From: JBLHKW01 sp047618565 | GTDB taxonomy: Bacteria > Planctomycetota > UBA1135 > GCA-002686595 | DNA length: 28,448 nt | Assembly: GCA_047618565.1 (NCBI GenBank) | Contig: JBLHKW010000058.1 | Span: forward strand, 1-28,448 | Direction of reading: 5' to 3' | Notes under the pieces: model-generated | Told to the model about the DNA's origin: nothing | The model's database searches: none | What the model saw: the letters and a program-made list of their open reading frames with translations, nothing else | Part shown: in pieces, positions 23,411 to 28,448 of the stretch | Numbering within the stretch: position 1 is the first letter of the stretch | Layout of the letters: every line of letters begins with the position of its first letter | Translations under genes and position numbers: made by a program

Positions 23411-24886
23411 ATGAAACCGACCTCCTGGACCCGACTTGCCCAGACCCCAGCGGTCGACATCAAACGGCTGCAAGACAAGCTCCTGCAACGGTTTGTGCGC
23501 GAAGAGCTGTATCCGTTCTCGGGCTTTTATCGGCGCATGTTCGACGACGCCGGGGTCAGCCCGCGGGACATTCGCAGCGTCGGCGACCTGCGCAGGCTGC
23601 CCTTCACGACAAAACAGGACCTGATCGACGCGCAACTCGACCCCCAACGCACCAAGGATTTCATCCTGATCCCGACCCCGGCCGCCATCCGGGAACATTG
23701 GGGGTTCCTACGCAAATTTGCACTCGTGACCGGCGGCCCGCGCTCGCGCGAGGCCCTGCGGCGCGCCTACACGCCCAGCTTTCTGACCTTCACCACCGGC
23801 CGTTCAACGGAGCCGGTGTCCTTCACCTACACGCCCCATGACCTGGAGATCCTGTCCACGGTCGGCGGGCGCATGCTCGATGTGCACGGGATCACCGACC
23901 CCAGCGCGCGCATCCTGAACGCCTTCCCGTTCGCCCCACACCTGGCCTTCTGGCAGGCGACATTCTGCGGCTTCGAGACCGGTCGCATGATGGTCCCGAC
24001 GGGCGGCGGCAAGGTCATGGGTACCGCGGGCAACCTGCGCTTGCTCGAGCGCATCAAGAGCAACGCGTTGATCGCCACACCCGGGTTCGCCTACCACCTG
24101 ATGCGCCGCGCCAGGGAAGAGGGTGCCGACCTCTCGCACATGAAGCATGTCGTCCTCGGCGCCGAGAAGGTCACCCCCGGCCTCAAGCGCAAGATGGCCG
24201 AGTGCCTTGAAGCCTGCGGCGCACGGGACGTGGTGATCTCCGGCACCTACGGCTTCACCGAAGCGCGCATGGCCTTCTCCGAGTGCCCCACCGACCACGA
24301 CACGACGCCCGGCTACCACATCTATCCCGACCTGGTGGTGATCGAGATCATCGACCCGGAGACCCTGGAACCGGTCGGCGAGGGCGAGGATGGTGAGATC
24401 GTCCTGACCGTACTCGCGGGTCACGGCTCCGTGATCTGCCGCTACCGGACCGGCGACCTGGCCATCGGCGGAATGACATGGGAACCGTGTCCGCACTGCG
24501 GCCGCACCGTTCCGCGCGTGTCCTCGGAGCTGCTCCGGGTGTCGGACCGTCACACCCTCAACCTGACCAAGATCAAGGGCACCCTGGTCGACCTCTCATC
24601 GATCGGCACGGTGCTGTCGGACCGACCCGATATCGAGGAGTGGCAGGTCGTCTTGACCAAGAAGGACGACGACCCCTACGGCCTCGATCAGTTCGAGCTC
24701 AAGCTGGCCCTGCGCGCGGGTACGGACCCGGGCCAGGCCGAGAAGCAGATTCGTGAACAGCTGACCCAGGCCACCGAGGTGAGCCCGAGCAAGGTCAGCC
24801 TTCATTCCACGACGGAAATGCTGGAATTCCTCGGTATGGAGACCGAGATGAAGGAGAAGCGTTACGTCGATCTTCGACCGAAGTGA
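23411..24886 (+). CDS. Phenylacetate-CoA-ligase-like acyl-CoA ligase
   Basis: 491 aa. An adenylate-forming enzyme that activates an organic acid with ATP and CoA. The motifs fit the PaaK branch: the ATP loop as TFTTGRST (126-133), GTYGFTE (278-284), RYRTGDL (344-350) and a C360-x2-C363 pair (EPCPHCGRTVPRV) seen in many PaaK-like proteins. The C-terminal lysine-bearing domain is present in short form. The substrate need not be phenylacetate: its position ahead of thiolase and FadJ-like genes suggests a fatty or other acyl substrate. The ATG at 23411 has GGAACG just upstream. An in-frame ATG at 23324 would add 29 residues of low-complexity Arg/Gly-rich sequence and is judged less likely. The thiolase ATG is 6 bases after the stop codon. 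Confidence 0.85.
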   Translation: MKPTSWTRLAQTPAVDIKRLQDKLLQRFVREELYPFSGFYRRMFDDAGVSPRDIRSVGDLRRLPFTTKQDLIDAQLDPQRTKDFILIPTPAAIREHWGFLRKFALVTGGPRSREALRRAYTPSFLTFTTGRSTEPVSFTYTPHDLEILSTVGGRMLDVHGITDPSARILNAFPFAPHLAFWQATFCGFETGRMMVPTGGGKVMGTAGNLRLLERIKSNALIATPGFAYHLMRRAREEGADLSHMKHVVLGAEKVTPGLKRKMAECLEACGARDVVISGTYGFTEARMAFSECPTDHDTTPGYHIYPDLVVIEIIDPETLEPVGEGEDGEIVLTVLAGHGSVICRYRTGDLAIGGMTWEPCPHCGRTVPRVSSELLRVSDRHTLNLTKIKGTLVDLSSIGTVLSDRPDIEEWQVVLTKKDDDPYGLDQFELKLALRAGTDPGQAEKQIREQLTQATEVSPSKVSLHSTTEMLEFLGMETEMKEKRYVDLRPK

Positions 24887-24892
24887 AACCAC

Positions 24893-26209
24893 ATGTTTGC
24901 CTACAAACCCGATCAATCGATCGTCCTGGCAGCCGGCATCCGCTCCCCCTGGGTGCGCGCCGGCGGCGCCTTCGCAAGTGAAGACTGCGCCCACCTGGGC
25001 GCCAAGGTGGCGCGCGAGTTGTTCGCACGCAGCGGCGTCAAGCCGGAGGACATCGACGAGGTGATCACCGGTTGTGTCGGCCCGGCCCACGACCAGGCCA
25101 ACGTCGCCCGTGTCCTCGCGTTGCGGGCGGGCGTGCCCCGGGAAGTGCCGGCGCGCACCGTGGCCCGCAACTGCGCCAGCGGGATCGAGGCCGTGACGAG
25201 CGCGGCCACATCCATCGAAGCGGGCTACGGGAATCTGTTCCTGTCCGTCGGCGTCGAGGTGATGAGCGCCTATCCGCTGATCTTCGGACGCAAGATGACC
25301 GACATGTTCGGACGCCTGGCGAAGGCGCGCTCCATCGGTGCACGCCTGGGCGCCCTGGCGTCGTTCCGGCCGAGCTTCCTGACGCCGCGCATCGCGCTGC
25401 TCGAGGGGCTGACCGACCCAACCTGCGACATGATCATGGGCAGCACGGCGGAGCGGCTCGCGCGCGAGTTCTCGATCTCGCGCGAGGAGTCCGACGCCTA
25501 CGCGGTCGAGAGCCACATGCGAGCCAAGAATGCGCGCACCGAGGGCCGACTGGCACAGGAGATCGTCTCCCACATGCCGAACGCGGCCAGGCGCGGACAG
25601 AGCTCGGTCGAGCACGACGATGGCATCCGCGACGAACAGACCGTCGCCGCGCTCGGCAAGCTGCGCCCCTACTTCGAGAAGCCCGACGGCGTCGTCACGG
25701 TCGGAAACTCCTGCGGCATCACGGACGGCGCAGCGGCGCTGCTGATCGCCCGGGAAGATCGAGCGCGCGAGCTGGGACTGCAGCCCCTGGCGCGTATCAA
25801 GAGCTGGGCCTGGGCCGGGCTCGACCCCGCGCGCATGGGCCTCGGCCCGGTCTTCTCGAGTGCCGCGGCACTCGACGCGGCCGGCTGCACCCTTGGCGAC
25901 ATGGGCGCGATCGAGATCAACGAGGCCTTCGCGGCCCAGGTTCTGGCGTGCATGCGCGCGGCCGGGTCCGCGACGTTCTGCCAGAAGGAACTGGGTCGCA
26001 GCTCGGCCCTGGGTGAATGGGACCCGAGCATCACCAACAAGAACGGGGGCGCGATCGCCCTCGGGCACCCCGTCGGCGCGACCGGGACACGAATACTGCT
26101 CACGACGGCGCTCGAGCTCCAGGCCAGCGATGCTGAACTGGGCCTCGCCACCTTGTGTATAGGAGGCGGCCAGGGCGGCGCCGTGGTTCTCGAAAGGATT
26201 GCAGCATGA
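24893..26209 (+). CDS. fadI: Acetyl-CoA acyltransferase (thiolase), FadI-like
   Basis: 438 aa. It cleaves 3-ketoacyl-CoA with CoA to acetyl-CoA and a shortened acyl-CoA, the last step of beta-oxidation. The catalytic residues are in place: C94 (RNCASG), H392 (GGAIALGHPVGATG) and C422 (LCIGGGQGG); NEAFAAQ (343-349) is conserved. The length fits FadI (about 436 aa) better than FadA (about 387 aa), and the order thiolase-then-multifunctional enzyme is that of E. coli fadIJ. The residues around C94 are NCASG, where FadI of E. coli has a different form, so the symbol is tentative. It overlaps the next gene by four bases (ATGA). Confidence 0.9.
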   Translation: MFAYKPDQSIVLAAGIRSPWVRAGGAFASEDCAHLGAKVARELFARSGVKPEDIDEVITGCVGPAHDQANVARVLALRAGVPREVPARTVARNCASGIEAVTSAATSIEAGYGNLFLSVGVEVMSAYPLIFGRKMTDMFGRLAKARSIGARLGALASFRPSFLTPRIALLEGLTDPTCDMIMGSTAERLAREFSISREESDAYAVESHMRAKNARTEGRLAQEIVSHMPNAARRGQSSVEHDDGIRDEQTVAALGKLRPYFEKPDGVVTVGNSCGITDGAAALLIAREDRARELGLQPLARIKSWAWAGLDPARMGLGPVFSSAAALDAAGCTLGDMGAIEINEAFAAQVLACMRAAGSATFCQKELGRSSALGEWDPSITNKNGGAIALGHPVGATGTRILLTTALELQASDAELGLATLCIGGGQGGAVVLERIAA

Positions 26210-28448
26210 TTGATATCCAAGGACTCCCCCTGCCTGAAAATGTGCCGGCCGAGGGTTCGTGTGTACGCATCGAGCGGCCGGAGCCCGGCCTGTGTGTGCT
26301 CGTACTCGACCCACCCCATCGCGAGCACACGCTCATCGACCTGCCCGTGCTGCGCGACCTGGACCTGGCGCTGGATCAGGTCGCCACGGACAGCACCCTG
26401 CGCGGCCTGGTGATCACGGGCCGCACGCCCCTGCACTTCGCCTACGGAGCCGACCTGGACGCGATCGCGTCCATCACCGAGCCACGCGTCGTCGAGCGCG
26501 TGATCGAGCTCGGCCATCAGGTCTTCGGACGCATCGAGCAGCTGAAGAACCTCACCACGGTCGCAGCCGTCGGCGGGCCCGTGCTCGGCGGTGCCTACGA
26601 GCTGGCCCTGTCCTGCAACCTGATCGTGCTGGCGGACCACGACAAGACGCGCGTCGGCCTGCCCGAAACGCAGCTCGGCATCCTGCCCGCCTGGGGTGGC
26701 TCGCACCGCCTGCCGCGCCGTATCGGTGTGGTCGCGGCACTGGGCGCGATCCTCAAGGGCAAGCGCTTCGTCCCGCGTCAGGCACGCAAGAATGGCATGG
26801 TCGATCGCCTGACCCATCCCGAGTACCTGATGCGCGTCGCGAGCGACCTCGCGCTCGGCCGAGAGCGCATCCGCAAGCGCTCGCGCGGGCTGCAGTCGCT
26901 GCTGATCGACAGGAACCCGATCGCCACCCAGATCATCGCCAAGCGCGCGCGCGAGGGCGTTCTGGAGCAGACCAAGGGTCGCTATCCGGCCGCCCTCGAG
27001 GTGATCGACATCGTCTGCAAGGCGCCGCGCACCTCCATGCGCGAGGGCGCCATCAAGGAGGCCCAGGCGGGTGGCCGTCTCGCCACCGGACCGGTCGCGA
27101 AGAACCTGATCGCACTGTTCTTCTCCTCGGAAGCCGCCAAGAAGCTGGCCGTCGCGGAAGACGGCTCGCGCCCGGCACCCATCAAGAGCGCGGGGGTCAT
27201 CGGTGGCGGCGTCATGGGCGCAGCGATCGCGAGCCTGTTCGCCGAGCGCGGCGTCGCGACGCGCCTGGCGGACCTGGACTCTAAGGCACTCGATCGAGCG
27301 CTGCTCGAGCACCAGGCGGTGATCGGCAAGAAGCGCAAGCGCCGCCAGCTGCGCGCGCACCAGGCCAACGCGGCCCTCGACCGACTGGACGTCTCCGTCG
27401 GCACCGTGGGCTTCCAGCACCTGGAGGTCGTGGTCGAGGCCGTTGCCGAGCGCCTCGAGGTCAAACAAGCCGTCTTCGGTGCCCTGTCCAGGGAAATGCA
27501 GGAAGGCACGATCTTCGCGACCAACACCTCGTCGCTCGCGGTCGCGGACATCGCCGAGGGTCTGCCCCACCCGCGCCGCGTGGTCGGGCTGCACTTCTTC
27601 AACCCGGTGCGCCGCATGCCGCTGGTCGAGATCGTGCGCGGCCCCAAGACCGCGCCGGGCGTCGTGCGCAGCGCGGCCGCACTGGCCCTGCGTCTGGGCA
27701 AGACGCCCGTGGTCGTCAGCGACGTGGCCGGGTTCCTGGTCAACCGCATCCTGGGTCCCTACCTGGACGAGGCCCTGCGCCTGTTCGAGGGTGGCGTCGA
27801 CCCGGCGCGCATCGATCGCGCCTGTGAAGAATTCGGGATGCCCATGGGTCCCCTACGCCTGCTGGACGAGGTCGGCTTCGACATCGCCTCGCACGCCGCG
27901 GAATCCCTGCACTCGGCCTACGGAGATCGCATGCAACCGACGGGTGTCCTGAGCGCGCTCATGAGCGAACAGCGGCTCGGCAAGAAGACCGGCAACGGCT
28001 TCTACCGCCACAGCTCCGGCAAGAAGAGCAAGAAAGCGCCCAAGCCCGTCCTCAACGACGATCTCGCGCGCTTCCAGAAGGACGCGGGCATCGCCAACAT
28101 GACCGCGGGCGAGATCGTCGACCGCTGCGTCTTCGCCATGCTCAACGAAGGCGCGCGCTGCCTCGAAGAGGACGTGGTCGCCGGCCCGGCCGAGCTCGAC
28201 CTCGCCACGGTCTTTGGAATGGGTTTCGCCCCTTTCCGCGGAGGCCTGCTGCGTTACGCGGACTCGTGTGGCGTGTCGAACGTGCACGAGCGCTGCCGCG
28301 CCCTGGCGCAAGCGCCGGACGTCGCAGCTCGCGGAGCCGGAGCCCAGCGCTTCGAGCCGACCGCGTTGCTCGAGCGGCTGGCAAACGAGGGCGGCAGCTT
28401 CTACGGGAACAAGCCCGCGGCCGAACCCGAGGCACAGGACGCCACGCC
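26206..28448 (+). CDS. fadJ: Multifunctional beta-oxidation enzyme, FadJ-like (cut at the right edge)
   Basis: At least 747 aa; no stop codon is reached, but the length already exceeds a usual FadJ (about 715 aa), so only the end is missing. The N-terminal half is an enoyl-CoA hydratase with E132 (GAYELALSC) and E154 (GLPETQLGILP). Their 22-residue spacing is the FadJ form; FadB has 20. The C-terminal half is a 3-hydroxyacyl-CoA dehydrogenase: NAD-binding GGGVMG (333-338), NTSSLAVADIA, catalytic H463 in GLHFFNPV, and DVAGFLVNRIL. It converts enoyl-CoA to 3-ketoacyl-CoA for the thiolase encoded just before it. The ATG at 26206 lies within the thiolase stop region, with AAAGGA 9 bases upstream, a good ribosome-binding site. 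FadJ-type enzymes are linked to oxidation under low oxygen in E. coli; that link is an inference here. Confidence 0.93.
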   Translation, partial: MIDIQGLPLPENVPAEGSCVRIERPEPGLCVLVLDPPHREHTLIDLPVLRDLDLALDQVATDSTLRGLVITGRTPLHFAYGADLDAIASITEPRVVERVIELGHQVFGRIEQLKNLTTVAAVGGPVLGGAYELALSCNLIVLADHDKTRVGLPETQLGILPAWGGSHRLPRRIGVVAALGAILKGKRFVPRQARKNGMVDRLTHPEYLMRVASDLALGRERIRKRSRGLQSLLIDRNPIATQIIAKRAREGVLEQTKGRYPAALEVIDIVCKAPRTSMREGAIKEAQAGGRLATGPVAKNLIALFFSSEAAKKLAVAEDGSRPAPIKSAGVIGGGVMGAAIASLFAERGVATRLADLDSKALDRALLEHQAVIGKKRKRRQLRAHQANAALDRLDVSVGTVGFQHLEVVVEAVAERLEVKQAVFGALSREMQEGTIFATNTSSLAVADIAEGLPHPRRVVGLHFFNPVRRMPLVEIVRGPKTAPGVVRSAAALALRLGKTPVVVSDVAGFLVNRILGPYLDEALRLFEGGVDPARIDRACEEFGMPMGPLRLLDEVGFDIASHAAESLHSAYGDRMQPTGVLSALMSEQRLGKKTGNGFYRHSSGKKSKKAPKPVLNDDLARFQKDAGIANMTAGEIVDRCVFAMLNEGARCLEEDVVAGPAELDLATVFGMGFAPFRGGLLRYADSCGVSNVHERCRALAQAPDVAARGAGAQRFEPTALLERLANEGGSFYGNKPAAEPEAQDAT

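Noticed and set aside
24596..27594. Long minus-strand frames (572 and 641 codons) opposite the ligase, thiolase and fadJ genes
   Set aside because: Shadow frames of clearly identified beta-oxidation genes.
1..28448. tRNA or rRNA genes
   Set aside because: No GGTTCGAATCC-type T-arm followed by an acceptor stem, and no conserved rRNA blocks, were seen on either strand by eye. A tRNAscan-type search was not possible.

Overview
The window is a GC-rich, densely packed piece of bacterial chromosome with strong G/C preference at third codon positions and a single GluRS-type aminoacyl-tRNA synthetase. Many genes have non-ATG starts (GTG at 3643 and 11835; TTG at 4590, 18805 and 21148; TTG or GTG for the gene ending at 17423). 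The gene mix includes a protein of repeated carboxypeptidase-regulatory-like domains, a PSMA-like M28 peptidase, small paired-helix membrane proteins, an AOR-family oxidoreductase and a patatin fused to a ferredoxin. It fits a Planctomycetota- or Myxococcota-like organism. No rRNA or other phylogenetic marker was analysed, so this is only an impression.

Layout, left to right. Positions 1-111 look like the 5' end of a group II intron on the minus strand, cut by the window edge. 259-4590 is a three-gene minus-strand operon: metallophosphoesterase, beta-propeller protein, and a large membrane-anchored protein of repeated beta-sandwich domains. 4591-4904 is a gene-free gap holding an 8-bp-arm palindrome and a 192-bp element bounded by 12-bp inverted repeats. 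4905-7276 (minus) carries a zinc-finger/FecR-like anti-sigma-type membrane protein downstream of gltX, separated by three tandem hairpins. 7437-9562 (plus, divergent from gltX) is adenosine deaminase plus an esterase. 9686-15388 (plus) is a secreted M28 peptidase followed by the two halves of a heterodimeric ABC exporter. 15403-16969 (minus) is a Tat-type cupin protein and a lipoprotein/beta-barrel-like protein. 17013-17686 holds two small membrane-protein genes converging on a 13-bp tandem repeat. 17738-21028 (minus) is a GT9 glycosyltransferase and an AOR-family oxidoreductase with a fused MoaD-like tail. 21148-22020 (plus) is a site-2-type M50 protease, tail-to-tail with a patatin-ferredoxin fusion (minus) across a hairpin. 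23411 to the right edge (plus) is a fatty-acid oxidation operon: acyl-CoA ligase, FadI-like thiolase, and a FadJ-like enzyme cut by the edge.

Most coherent functional unit: the patatin-ferredoxin gene is divergent from the ligase-thiolase-FadJ operon. A lipid hydrolase, an acyl-CoA ligase and the later beta-oxidation steps therefore share one intergenic control region; no acyl-CoA dehydrogenase is present. The AOR-MoaD fusion, the patatin-ferredoxin fusion, the intron end and the inverted-repeat element are the parts most worth following up. No complete new defence or mobile system was found.
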